This document shows positions 1-7,346 of a stretch of DNA of 64,000 nucleotides, in pieces. How positions within the stretch are numbered: position 1 is the stretch's first letter; the number at the start of each line of letters is the position of its first letter. This DNA comes from Streptomyces sp. Ru62 (GTDB taxonomy: Bacteria; Actinomycetota; Actinomycetes; Streptomycetales; Streptomycetaceae). The notes under the pieces are model-generated. The model saw nothing but the letters and a program-made list of their open reading frames with translations, did no database searches and was not told the origin of the DNA. A program made the position numbers and the translations under genes. The stretch is from the NCBI RefSeq assembly GCF_002920615.1, contig NZ_PQSU01000011.1, positions 62,001 to 126,000 on the forward strand. The letters are read 5' to 3'.

Positions 1-318
1 CCGACATGGGTGGGGCCATGCCCGACTCCTTCGTGCCGTGCCCGTGCGGCCGCCGGTCGCGGCTGCCGGATGTCCTGCCTGCTTCTACCGAAACCGGACG
101 TCCCGGACCACATCGTTCGTACGGTGTGCGAGCCGATCCGGACAGAGGGGGGCATGCGGTGCGGGCCGGGGCGAGGTCCCCCATCGTGCCCAGTAATCCG
201 ATGATCCATTCCCGCTCTTTCGGGTAATGGCGCGCACACGCTCCGTGCTGGGACGCTCGATGCGAGACCGGTGCCCGGCGCACTTCGGCACCGGGCATAC
301 ATGGGAGGGCATTTCTCT
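1..318. other. Non-coding region before the encapsulin gene
   Basis: I find no convincing gene here: the open frames have Streptomyces-atypical composition and no ribosome site. Two short inverted repeats are visible: an imperfect hairpin at 206-230 (CCATTCCCG against CGGGTAATGG) and an 8-bp stem at 268-275 / 287-294 (CCGGTGCC against GGCACCGG). They probably lie in the 5' region of the next gene. No clear -35/-10 pair could be assigned. Confidence 0.5.
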
Positions 319-1725
319 ATGTCGGTAGGCGAAGAGGTCCGCACGGATCAGGGCAGGCCGCAGCAGTCCCTCGGGACGGCGGCCGCGCGGAACCTGGCCA
401 CCACCACCAAGTCCGCTCCGCAGATGCAGGAGATCAGCTCCCGCTGGCTGCTGCGCACGCTTCCCTGGGTGGACGTCCAGGGCGGCACGTACCGGGTGAA
501 CCGGCGTCTGACGTACGCCGTCGGCGACGGCCGGATCACCTTCGTGAAGACCGGCAACCAGGTGGAGGTCATCCCGGACGAACTGGGCGAGCTGCCGGCC
601 CTGAGGTCGTACGAGGACGGGGAGGTGCTGGCCGAACTGGCCCGCCGCTGCCGGCAGCGCGACTTCGCACCCGGCGAGGTGATCGCCGACTTCGGCAACC
701 AGACGGACGAGGTCTACCTGCTCGCCCACGGCCGGGTGGAGAAGGTCGGCACGGGTCCCTACGGCGACGACGCCGTCCTCGGTGTCCTCGCCGACGGCGC
801 CTACTTCGGCGACCAGGCGCTGCTCGACCCGGAGGCGATCTGGGAGTACACCGTCCGCGCGGACACCTCGACCACGGTGCTGATCCTCAGCCGCCAGGAC
901 TTCCAGCAGGTCGCGGAGCGCTCCGACTCGCTGCGCGCGCACCTGGAACGGCTGCGCTCGATCCCCGAGCAGCGGACCAACAAGTACGGGGAGAAGGAGG
1001 TCGAGCTGGCGGCCGGCCACTCCGGCGAGCCCGACATCCCGCACACCTTCGTGGACTACGAGCCACGGCCCCGCGAGTACGAACTGAGCATCGCCCAGAC
1101 CGTGCTGCGCATCCACTCGCGCGTGGCCGACCTCTACAACCAGCCGATGAACCAGACCGAGCAGCAGCTGCGGCTCACGGTCGAGGCGCTGAAGGAGCGC
1201 CAGGAGCACGAGCTGGTCAACAACCCGGAGTTCGGTCTGCTCAGCAACTGCGAGTACGACCAGCGGATCCAGCCGCACGACGGCGTGCCGAGCCCGGACG
1301 ACCTGGACGAGCTGCTCAGCCGCCGCCGCGGCACCAAGCTCCTCCTGGCCCACCCGCGCGCCATCGCCGCGATCGGGCGCGAGCTGAACAAGCGGGGACT
1401 GGTCCCGGAGACCATCGACATCGCCGGCAACCGCATCCCCACCTGGCGCGGGGTGCCGATCTACCCGTGCAACAAGATCCCGATCAGCGAGGCCCGTACG
1501 ACCTCCATCATCGCCATGCGTACCGGCGAGGCCGACCAGGGCGTCATCGGCCTCAGGCAGTCCGGCATCCCGGACGAGATCGAGCCGAGCCTGTCCGTCC
1601 GGTTCATGGGCATCAACGAGCAGGCCATCATCAAGTACCTGGTGACGGCCTACTACTCGGCCGCGGTCCTGGTGCCCGACGCGCTCGGCGTGCTGGAGAA
1701 CGTCGAGATCGGTCGATGGAGGTGA
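319..1725 (+). CDS. Family 2B encapsulin shell protein with cyclic-nucleotide-binding domain (EshA-like)
   Basis: A 468-residue protein of the EshA / family 2B encapsulin type. These are HK97-fold proteins that self-assemble into icosahedral nanocompartments; the 2B subclass carries a cNMP-binding domain inserted in the shell fold. Residues about 1-95 are the N-terminal arm and start of the HK97 fold. About 95-215 is the cNMP-binding domain, with the loop YFGDQALLDPEAIWEYTVRA in the position of the phosphate-binding cassette. About 245-468 is the rest of the shell domain. I chose the ATG at 319 (MSVGEEVRTDQ) because GGAGGG lies 10 bases upstream. The start at 271 has no such site. The next gene, 112 bases on, encodes a polyprenyl synthase, a known cargo class for this shell type. 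The ligand and physiological role are not visible from sequence; EshA homologues have been linked to development and antibiotic production. Confidence 0.9.
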   Translation: MSVGEEVRTDQGRPQQSLGTAAARNLATTTKSAPQMQEISSRWLLRTLPWVDVQGGTYRVNRRLTYAVGDGRITFVKTGNQVEVIPDELGELPALRSYEDGEVLAELARRCRQRDFAPGEVIADFGNQTDEVYLLAHGRVEKVGTGPYGDDAVLGVLADGAYFGDQALLDPEAIWEYTVRADTSTTVLILSRQDFQQVAERSDSLRAHLERLRSIPEQRTNKYGEKEVELAAGHSGEPDIPHTFVDYEPRPREYELSIAQTVLRIHSRVADLYNQPMNQTEQQLRLTVEALKERQEHELVNNPEFGLLSNCEYDQRIQPHDGVPSPDDLDELLSRRRGTKLLLAHPRAIAAIGRELNKRGLVPETIDIAGNRIPTWRGVPIYPCNKIPISEARTTSIIAMRTGEADQGVIGLRQSGIPDEIEPSLSVRFMGINEQAIIKYLVTAYYSAAVLVPDALGVLENVEIGRWR

Positions 1726-1837
1726 CGTCTCCGCACGTCGTGGCCGTGTCCCCGCCCCCCGGGGCGGGTAGGCCCTCGGAGTACGCGTCCGGCCGGGCCG
1801 GTGACGTCGTACTCCGCGGACCTGGCGAGGGGGAGGC

Positions 1838-2983
1838 ATGGCCGAGTTCATGACGGAGACCGAAGAGCGTTCCTCCGGTGTGCCGCGTCCCGGCACACCG
1901 GGGGAGCCACCCGAGAAGGCCGGGGACGGCGCCGCCTCTCCGCTCGACGCACACGAGGCGGCGGCCCAGCTGGAGCGCGCCCGGGCGCTGGTCGACCCGG
2001 AGCTGCGCGCGGCCGTGGAGTCGCTGCCCGGCTCCATGCGCCGGATCGCGAGCTACCACTTCGGCTGGCAGCACGCCGACGGCACCCCGGCGGCGGGCAA
2101 CGCGGGCAAGGCGATCAGACCCGCGCTCGTGCTGGCGGCCGCCACGGCGCTCGGCGGCCCGGCGGCCCGGTCGGCGGCCGTCCCGGCGGCAGCGGCGGTC
2201 GAACTGGTCCACAACTTCACGCTGTTGCACGACGACGTGATGGACCGGGACACCACCCGCCGCCACCGGCCGACGGCCTGGACCGTGTTCGGCGACGCCG
2301 ACGCGATCCTCGCCGGGGACGCCCTCCAGGCGCTGGCCCTGCGGCTGCTCGCCGAGGATCCGCACCCGGCCTCGGTGCCGGCCGCGGCCCGGCTCGCGGC
2401 CTGTGTCGTGGAGCTGTGCGAGGGCCAGCACGCCGACACCGACCTGGAGCGATGCGCGCCGGACGCGGTCACCTTGGAGGAGGTGCTCGCCATGGCCGAG
2501 GCCAAGACCGGTGCCCTGCTGGGCTGTGCCTGCGCGCTCGGCGCGCTGTACGCGGGCGCGGACGAGGAGGAGGTGGCCGCGCTGGACGGCTTCGGCCGGC
2601 AGGCCGGGCTCGCCTTCCAGCTCATCGACGACGTCATCGGCATATGGGGAGACCCGCGGCACACCGGCAAGCCGGCCGGCGCGGATCTCGCCGCACGCAA
2701 GAAGTCCCTGCCGGTGGTGGCGGCGCTGACCTCGGGCACCCCGGCGGCGGCCGAGCTCGCCGCGCTGTACGGGGCGCCGCTCCGCGAGGAGGAGGCGGAG
2801 GCCGGGGAGATCGCGCGTACGGCGCTGGCGGTGGAGCGGGCCGGCGGCCGGGACTGGGCGCAGGCCGAGGCGGCCGACCGGATGGCCCGGGCCATGCAGG
2901 AGCTGGCCCGCGCGGTCCCCGATCCGGAGGCGGCGGGAGGTCTGCTGGCACTCGCCGAGTTCGTGACCCGGCGCACCAGCTGA
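1838..2983 (+). CDS. Polyprenyl diphosphate synthase, probable encapsulin cargo
   Basis: A 381-residue trans-isoprenyl diphosphate synthase. It should condense isopentenyl diphosphate with an allylic diphosphate. The first aspartate-rich motif is DDVMD at residues 132-136, followed by RRHRPTAW; the second is DDVIG at 264-268, followed by the GDPRHTGKP loop. The second motif is not the full DDxxD, as in some actinobacterial members. Residues about 1-38 are rich in Pro, Gly, Glu and Ala and look disordered; family 2 encapsulin cargos carry such N-terminal extensions for loading. The ATG at 1838 sits just after a GGGGGAGG tract; an alternative ATG at 1850 gives longer spacing. It follows the shell gene in the same direction and is probably cotranscribed. 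Product chain length cannot be told from sequence. Confidence 0.88.
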   Translation: MAEFMTETEERSSGVPRPGTPGEPPEKAGDGAASPLDAHEAAAQLERARALVDPELRAAVESLPGSMRRIASYHFGWQHADGTPAAGNAGKAIRPALVLAAATALGGPAARSAAVPAAAAVELVHNFTLLHDDVMDRDTTRRHRPTAWTVFGDADAILAGDALQALALRLLAEDPHPASVPAAARLAACVVELCEGQHADTDLERCAPDAVTLEEVLAMAEAKTGALLGCACALGALYAGADEEEVAALDGFGRQAGLAFQLIDDVIGIWGDPRHTGKPAGADLAARKKSLPVVAALTSGTPAAAELAALYGAPLREEEAEAGEIARTALAVERAGGRDWAQAEAADRMARAMQELARAVPDPEAAGGLLALAEFVTRRTS

Positions 2984-3072
2984 GGCCGCCCGTCCCGGCG
3001 GCCGAGCAGAACCCGGAGCCCCTGGGCCCGTGCGGCTCCTGACCCCGCGCGGTCAATCGGGGGCTCCGGTCA

Positions 3073-3111
3073 GGCGGCCTCCGCACGCTCCCACAGTGTG
3101 CGGAGGCCGCC
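3073..3111 (+). terminator. Hairpin terminator after the encapsulin/prenyl synthase pair
   Basis: A perfect 14-bp stem, GGCGGCCTCCGCAC (3073-3086) against its complement (3098-3111), with an 11-base loop. It lies 90 bases after the prenyl synthase stop. There is no long T-tract, as is usual in Streptomyces. Confidence 0.75.
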
Positions 3112-3172
3112 GATCCCTCGACGACGGACGCGGGGGTCGTGGCGGAAGGGAGCGCGGAGGGCGCCACCGGCC

Positions 3173-3178
3173 TACCCT
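3173..3178 (+). promoter_or_regulatory. -10 box of leaderless gene (TACCCT)
   Basis: TACCCT followed by exactly 6 bases and then ATG at 3185. This matches the Streptomyces leaderless pattern, in which transcription starts at the A of the start codon. Confidence 0.6.
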
Positions 3179-3184
3179 GGGGAC

Positions 3185-3436
3185 ATGGACAGCGAGGAAC
3201 ACGTCTGTCCCATCTGCGGACAGCCGGTGGAAACGGTCGTCAAGCGGCACAAGACCCTGGGTGCCTGGGTACCGGTCTGGGGCCCCGGCCCCTGCCGCAA
3301 CCCCGACTGCGCGGCGCACGCCGGGACCGGCCCCCGGCCCGCCGGGCAGGAGCGTTCCGCCGGTGCGCAGGCCCGGCCGGGCGGAAGCGGTCCGGGGGAC
3401 CCGTCGGCGGCGGGCGCCGAGAACAGCGCCGTCTGA
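3185..3436 (+). CDS. Small zinc-ribbon protein
   Basis: An 83-residue protein starting MDSEEHVCPICGQ. It has two metal-binding pairs, CPIC (residues 8-11) and CRNPDC (about 37-42), which together form a plausible zinc ribbon. The C-terminal 35 residues are Gly/Pro/Ala-rich and probably disordered. The start is fixed by the leaderless -10 box; an upstream in-frame start would only add an arginine-rich tail of poor coding character. Function is unknown. It is followed 36 bases later by another leaderless gene, so the two are probably transcribed independently. Confidence 0.75.
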   Translation: MDSEEHVCPICGQPVETVVKRHKTLGAWVPVWGPGPCRNPDCAAHAGTGPRPAGQERSAGAQARPGGSGPGDPSAAGAENSAV

Positions 3437-3460
3437 GCACGGGGGCGGGCGGGGGCGCCG

Positions 3461-3466
3461 TAGCGT
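3461..3466 (+). promoter_or_regulatory. -10 box of leaderless gene (TAGCGT)
   Basis: TAGCGT, then 6 bases, then ATG at 3473. No Shine-Dalgarno sequence is needed or seen for the DUF952 gene. Confidence 0.6.
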
Positions 3467-3472
3467 GGGCGC

Positions 3473-3805
3473 ATGCCGAAACTGCCGTACGTCCTGCACC
3501 TCACCGAGCGCTCCCTGTGGGAGGCGGCGCGCGAGAGCGGCGCCTACGAGATGTCCACCCGGGGCCGCACCCTCCAGGAGGAGGGCTTCATCCACTGCTC
3601 CACGCGTGAGCAGCTCCCGCGCATCGCCGACTTCCTCTACGGCGGTTACGACGGCCCGGACGAGCTGGTCGTGCTGGTCGTGGACCCGGCGCGGGTCGGG
3701 GCACCGGTGAAGTACGAGTCCGTCGAGCCGGGCGGGGAGGAGTTCCCGCACGTGTACGGGCCCGTACCGGTCGAGGCGGTGGTGGACGTCGAGCCGTGGG
3801 GCTGA
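3473..3805 (+). CDS. DUF952 family protein
   Basis: A 110-residue protein beginning MPKLPYVLHLTERSLWEAAR. The pattern HLTER..W..A, GFIHCST and the C-terminal FPHVYGPVPVEAV is that of DUF952, a compact fold distantly related to ADP-ribosyltransferase-like or ASCH-like small domains; no biochemical role is established. The conserved FIHCS segment (residues about 40-45) and PHVYG (about 92-96) are intact and the length is normal for the family. The gene is leaderless, with an in-register -10 box 6 bases before ATG. It converges on the glyoxalase gene at 3851. Confidence 0.88.
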   Translation: MPKLPYVLHLTERSLWEAARESGAYEMSTRGRTLQEEGFIHCSTREQLPRIADFLYGGYDGPDELVVLVVDPARVGAPVKYESVEPGGEEFPHVYGPVPVEAVVDVEPWG

Positions 3806-3850
3806 GCCGGGAGGCGGCGCGGGCAGGCCCTGCACGGTCCCGCGTGGCGG

Positions 3851-4618
3851 TCAGCCGGCGTCGGCGCCCTGACCACGGCGGCCACCGCCGGTCGGCAGCC
3901 CGCCCGTTTCCGGGTCCCGGCCGGTCAGGCAGTACGTGCCGCCGGCCGGGTCGCGCATCACCGTCCAGTGGGCGCCGTCGCGCACCGGAGCCGCACCCAG
4001 CTCCTCGTGCCGCGCCCGGACGGCGGTGATGTCCGCGCAGGCCAGGTCGAGGTGAGCGGAGGCAGTGCGCTCCTCGTCGAGCCGCTGGAGCAGGAGCCGT
4101 AGCGGCAGGCCCGCCGGCGGCCGCAGCACGGCGAACTCGGGCCGGGAGCCCGTCAGCCGTTCCCACCCGGTCAGCGCGGCCCAGAACGCGGACTCGGTGT
4201 CGTACCGGGACGGCGGGATGTCGAGGCACACCTGGTCCAGGCGGCTGCCGGACACCACCGGCGGCCGTACCGTCTCCCCCTGCCAGGGCACGGCGCAGAA
4301 CAACTGCCCGGCCGGAGAGCGCAGTACGGCCCAGTCGCCGTGGTCCGCCACGAGACCGGCGCCTAGTCGCCGGGCGAGTGCCGTCAACTCCCGTACGTCC
4401 TCGGCGCACAGGTCGAGGTGGGCGCCGCCGTCGCCCTCGGTGACGCCCTGGAGCTTCACGCCGGGGTCCGCCCCCTCGGGCAGCAGGGTCACGAACTCGC
4501 CGTGCTCGCCCCGGAACGCGGAGAGCCGGGTGCCGGTGACGGCCGCCCAGAAGGCGCACGCGTCGGCCAGGCGCGCGGCGGGGCGGTCGGCGAAGGCGTA
4601 CGTCCAGCGGATCGTCAT
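3851..4618 (-). CDS. Tandem VOC/glyoxalase-like protein
   Basis: A 255-residue protein made of two copies of the vicinal-oxygen-chelate fold (about 1-115 and 125-240). Each copy has the FWAAVTG or FWAALTGWERL helix, an AHLDL-like strand (GGAHLDL, SAHLDLA) and a C-terminal P-A-G-x-x-(F/Y)C segment. This doubled Glyoxalase_6-type architecture is common in actinobacteria, often with unknown substrate. The last 12 residues are Gly-rich. The ATG at 4618 lies 6 bases after TAGACT, so the gene is probably leaderless. It is followed on the same strand by no other gene and converges with the DUF952 gene. Confidence 0.85.
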   Translation of the reverse strand: MTIRWTYAFADRPAARLADACAFWAAVTGTRLSAFRGEHGEFVTLLPEGADPGVKLQGVTEGDGGAHLDLCAEDVRELTALARRLGAGLVADHGDWAVLRSPAGQLFCAVPWQGETVRPPVVSGSRLDQVCLDIPPSRYDTESAFWAALTGWERLTGSRPEFAVLRPPAGLPLRLLLQRLDEERTASAHLDLACADITAVRARHEELGAAPVRDGAHWTVMRDPAGGTYCLTGRDPETGGLPTGGGRRGQGADAG

Positions 4619-4624
4619 CCGGGG

Positions 4625-4630
4625 AGTCTA
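4625..4630 (-). promoter_or_regulatory. -10 box of leaderless gene (TAGACT)
   Basis: On the minus strand TAGACT is followed by 6 bases (CCCCGG) and the ATG at 4618. No matching -35 is obvious. Confidence 0.6.
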
Positions 4631-4697
4631 GGCGGAGCCGGGACCGAACAGGGCGACGGGCGGCCGGACTTCAGCGGCCGGAGTCAGCGGGCGGGGT

Positions 4698-5114
4698 TCA
4701 GTTCGTGGGGCGTTCGAGGAAGCGGAGCTGGTTGCCGGCCGGGTCCCGGAAGGCGCAGTCGCGCACCCCGTACGGCTGGTCCATCGGCTCCTGGAGGACG
4801 TCGGCGCCGGACTCGCGCACCCGCTCGTACAGCGCGTCGCAGTCGGGCGTGGTGAAGATGACACCGCGCAGCAGGCCCTTGGCGAGGAGTTCGTTGAGCG
4901 CCTGCTTGTCGGCGGGGGAGGCGTCCGGGCTCGCGTCCGGCGGCTCCAGGACGATCTCCACGTCGGGCTGGAGCGGGGAGCCCAGGGTCACCCAGCGCAT
5001 CCCCTCGAAGCCCACGTCGTTGCGGATCTCCAGACCGAGCACATCCCGGTAGAAGGCGATGGCCTTGTCATGGTCGTCCACGGCAAGGAAACACTGCGCG
5101 AGTTTCACGTCCAT
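4698..5114 (-). CDS. VOC family protein (glyoxalase fold)
   Basis: A 138-residue single-domain VOC protein: MDVKLAQCFLAVDDHDKAIA, then FYRDVLGLEIRNDV, and a C-terminal DPAGNQLRFLE strand. The region about 70-85 (DASPDASPADKQ) is a low-complexity loop. Metal ligands are not certain: the usual His near the N-terminus is replaced by Gln (AQC). The gene is leaderless, with TAGGGT 6 bases before ATG. It lies just downstream of a convergently oriented AraC-type gene on the same strand, a pairing often seen where the regulator controls the VOC enzyme. Its substrate is unknown. Confidence 0.87.
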   Translation of the reverse strand: MDVKLAQCFLAVDDHDKAIAFYRDVLGLEIRNDVGFEGMRWVTLGSPLQPDVEIVLEPPDASPDASPADKQALNELLAKGLLRGVIFTTPDCDALYERVRESGADVLQEPMDQPYGVRDCAFRDPAGNQLRFLERPTN

Positions 5115-5120
5115 GGACTC

Positions 5121-5126
5121 ACCCTA
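5121..5126 (-). promoter_or_regulatory. -10 box of leaderless gene (TAGGGT)
   Basis: Minus-strand TAGGGT, 6 bases (GAGTCC), then ATG at 5114. Confidence 0.6.
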
Positions 5127-5148
5127 GAGTCGGGGACGGCGTCGCGCC

Positions 5149-5550
5149 TCAGTACGGGCGGCGGCGCGGCCGGGTCAGCCGGCGGGCCACACAGGGCGGG
5201 ATCGCCGCGGTCTCAGCGTGGTCACGGGCGCGGTAGGCGCTCGGCGTCTCGCCGACCAGCTCGGTGAACCGGGAGCTGAAGGAGCCGAGCGAGGTACAGC
5301 CGACGGCGAGGCACACCTCGGTCACGGTCAGATCGCCCCGGCGCAGCAGCGCCTTGGCCCGCTCTATCCGCCGGGTCATCAGGTAGCTGTACGGCGTCTC
5401 CCCGAACGCCTTGCGGAAGCTGCGCTGGAAGTGGCCCGGCGACATGAGGGCGTCACGGGCCAGCTCGGTCATGTCGAGCGGCTCGGCGTACTCGCGGTCC
5501 ATGCGGTCGCGCACCCGCCGCAGCCGTCGCAGGTCCTCCAGGGCGGTCAC
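5149..5550 (-). CDS. AraC-family transcriptional regulator (DNA-binding domain only)
   Basis: A 133-residue protein that is almost entirely the double helix-turn-helix of AraC/XylS regulators. The first HTH is around DMTELARDALMSPGHFQRSF and the second around TVTEVCLAVGCTSLGSFSSR, followed by the signature FTELVGETPSAYR. There is no ligand-binding domain. I chose the GTG at 5550 (VTALEDLRRLRRVRD) because family homology starts there; the open frame runs on upstream to 5667 with non-homologous sequence. It sits 35 bases upstream of the VOC gene on the same strand and is a candidate regulator of it. Confidence 0.85.
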   Translation of the reverse strand: MTALEDLRRLRRVRDRMDREYAEPLDMTELARDALMSPGHFQRSFRKAFGETPYSYLMTRRIERAKALLRRGDLTVTEVCLAVGCTSLGSFSSRFTELVGETPSAYRARDHAETAAIPPCVARRLTRPRRRPY

Positions 5551-5672
5551 CCGCTCAGCTTCGCACAGGGACGCGCAACAGAATCCCACCAATGCGACGG
5601 AGCGTTCTCCTCCAGTTGTCCGGGCGTCCGGCGTGTGAGCGACGGGCCGCCGCGGGCCGGAATCCACGCGAG

Positions 5673-5704
5673 AGCGGCCCGCCCGGGCATCCGGGCGGGC
5701 CGCT
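5673..5704 (-). terminator. Terminator of sodN
   Basis: A perfect stem GCGGCCCGCCCGG (5674-5686) against 5691-5703 with loop GCAT, extended by one A-T pair. It lies 34 bases after the sodN stop on the minus strand. Confidence 0.8.
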
Positions 5705-5737
5705 TCCGCGTCCTGTGCGAGATCCGGGGGCCTTGGG

Positions 5738-6133
5738 TCAGGCCTTCTTGGTCTCCCAGAAGATCTTGTCGATCTGGGCGATGTAGTCCAGCGCCTTCTG
5801 GCCCGTCGCCGGGTCGGTGGACGCCTTGGCGGCCGAGAGGGCCTTCAGGGTGTCGTTGACCAGCTGGTGCAGCTCCGGGTACTTCTCGAAGTGCGGGGCC
5901 TTGAAGTAGTCGCTCCAGAGCACGGACACGTGGTGCTTGGCCAGCTCCGCGCGCTGCTCCTTGATGACGGTGGCGCGTGCCTGGAAGTGGGGGTCGTCGT
6001 TTCCGGCCATCTTCTCCTGGACGGCCTTCACCGACTCCGCCTCGATGCGGGCCTGGGCCGGGTCGTACACGCCGCAGGGCAGGTCGCAGTGGGCGCTGAC
6101 CTTGACCTTGGGGGCAAACAGGCGGGAAAGCAT
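5738..6133 (-). CDS. sodN: Nickel-containing superoxide dismutase SodN precursor
   Basis: A 131-residue precursor of cytoplasmic nickel superoxide dismutase, which converts superoxide to oxygen and hydrogen peroxide. Residues 1-14 (MLSRLFAPKVKVSA) are the propeptide that must be removed. The mature protein then begins HCDLPCGVYDP, the nickel hook with the N-terminal His, Cys2 and Cys6. The 117-residue mature length and the C-terminal FWETKKA match the family. An AAGGA site 7 bases before ATG supports the start. The processing protease sodX is divergent, 145 bases away. Expression is expected to need nickel, but I could not pick out a confident operator. Confidence 0.98.
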   Translation of the reverse strand: MLSRLFAPKVKVSAHCDLPCGVYDPAQARIEAESVKAVQEKMAGNDDPHFQARATVIKEQRAELAKHHVSVLWSDYFKAPHFEKYPELHQLVNDTLKALSAAKASTDPATGQKALDYIAQIDKIFWETKKA

Positions 6134-6278
6134 GGAGCATTCCTTCCTCGTGATCGTCTTCTCAGGTGCGACATTACTCCCTGTGGAAGGCGATTTCTCG
6201 GGTGCCCCCTAGGGCTTAGGACAAAAGTCCAGGGTGAGACTGAGACTGGTGGAGGAACGGACCGGGGAGGTGCCGGGG

Positions 6279-6713
6279 ATGCCGGAGCTGTCGCAGGAGA
6301 CCGAACGGGGGAGGGCCGTGGCGCCCTTCGGGCTGGCCGAGGTGACCGGCCCGTCCATGGTGCCCACGCTGCACCACGGGGATCAGTTGATCGTGCGGTA
6401 CGGGGGTGCGGTCAGGTCCGGGGACGTCGTGGTCCTGCGTCATCCGTTCCAGCAGGACCTGCTGGTCGTCAAGCGTGCCGTGGAGCGACGCGAGGGCGGC
6501 TGGTGGGTGCTCGGCGACAACCCGTACGCGGGCGGGGACAGCACCGACTACGGGGTCGTGCCCGAGGAGCTGATCCTCGGGACGGCCTGGTTCCGGTTCC
6601 GCCCGCTCCGGGCCGGTCAGCGCTCGCCGCTCGCGCTGCTGCGCTGGGCGCTCTCGGCGGCGAGGCCGCTGCTGCCCGACCGGTCGGCCTCCAGGCGCTT
6701 GCGGGCCCGGTAG
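6279..6713 (+). CDS. sodX: SodX-type signal-peptidase-like maturation protease for SodN
   Basis: A 144-residue S26/LexA-fold serine protease without a membrane anchor. It is expected to remove the SodN propeptide to expose the nickel-binding His. The catalytic serine is Ser26 in TGPSMVPTL; the lysine base is Lys65 in LLVVKRAVER; the box GDNPYAGGDSTDYG follows. I chose ATG 6279 because GGGGAGG lies 8 bases upstream; an in-frame start at 6234 lacks this. It is divergent from sodN rather than downstream of it. Its 3' end overlaps the convergent CGNR gene by 97 bases. Confidence 0.9.
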   Translation: MPELSQETERGRAVAPFGLAEVTGPSMVPTLHHGDQLIVRYGGAVRSGDVVVLRHPFQQDLLVVKRAVERREGGWWVLGDNPYAGGDSTDYGVVPEELILGTAWFRFRPLRAGQRSPLALLRWALSAARPLLPDRSASRRLRAR

Positions 6714-7246
6714 GCGGCGACGTTGGCGCGGGTGGCGCACCGGTCCGAGCAGTAGCGGCGGGAGCGGTTGGTCGAGGTGTCCAGGTAGGCGTTGCGGCAC
6801 GGGGCGGCTTCGCACAGGCCGAGCCGGTCGACGCCGTACTCGGTGAGGTGGAAGGCCAGGCCCATCGCCGCGATCGCCGCGTAGCCGGCGGTGGCGTTGG
6901 AGGGGTGGTCGGCCAGGTGCATGTGCCAGAGCGGGCGGCCGTCGTCGTCGCGGTGGTCGTGCCCGGAGATCTGCGGGCTGACCGGGAACTCCAGCAGCAG
7001 GGAGTTCAGCAGGTCCACGGCCAGGGTCTCGTCGCCCTGGTCGGCTGCCTCGAAGACCCCGCGCAGCCGCGCCCGGACCGAGCGGAAGCGTGTGACGTCG
7101 GCGTCGGTGGCGCGGCGGGCCGCCGACGCGTTGTCGCCGAAGAGATCGCGGACGGCCTCGACCGTGGTCAGGGTGTCCCTGCCCCGGGCCGGTTCCTCGC
7201 TGTTCACGAGACGTACGGCGTAATCCGAGTAATAGGCCAGTTCCAC
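6617..7246 (-). CDS. CGNR zinc-finger protein (ABATE domain), putative stress-response regulator
   Basis: A 209-residue protein. The N-terminal about 150 residues match the ABATE domain (MELAYYSDYAVRLVNSEEP, later LWHMHLADHPSNATAGYAA). The C-terminal CGNR zinc finger has the metal pairs C-E-A-A-P-C and C-S-D-R-C with the N-R-S-R-R motif between them. Such proteins are thought to bind DNA and regulate stress genes. The start is GTG 7246, with AAGGA 6 bases upstream. The last 32 codons are antisense to the end of sodX. Confidence 0.88.
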   Translation of the reverse strand: MELAYYSDYAVRLVNSEEPARGRDTLTTVEAVRDLFGDNASAARRATDADVTRFRSVRARLRGVFEAADQGDETLAVDLLNSLLLEFPVSPQISGHDHRDDDGRPLWHMHLADHPSNATAGYAAIAAMGLAFHLTEYGVDRLGLCEAAPCRNAYLDTSTNRSRRYCSDRCATRANVAAYRARKRLEADRSGSSGLAAESAQRSSASGER

Positions 7247-7346
7247 TTGTAGTCCTTACGGAGGCGCTTTATCGTCGGGTCTGCGGTCGGGTAACAGCCG
7301 GTCGTGCTTCCAGGGTATTACGCGAACCGAGGGGAGTCGGTGTTCC

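Noticed and set aside
85..2037. A 650-codon open frame on the minus strand across the encapsulin gene
   Set aside because: It is the mirror of a strongly coding plus-strand gene; its composition (Arg/Gly/Val/Leu/His-rich) is typical of antisense frames in high-GC DNA and it has no family match.
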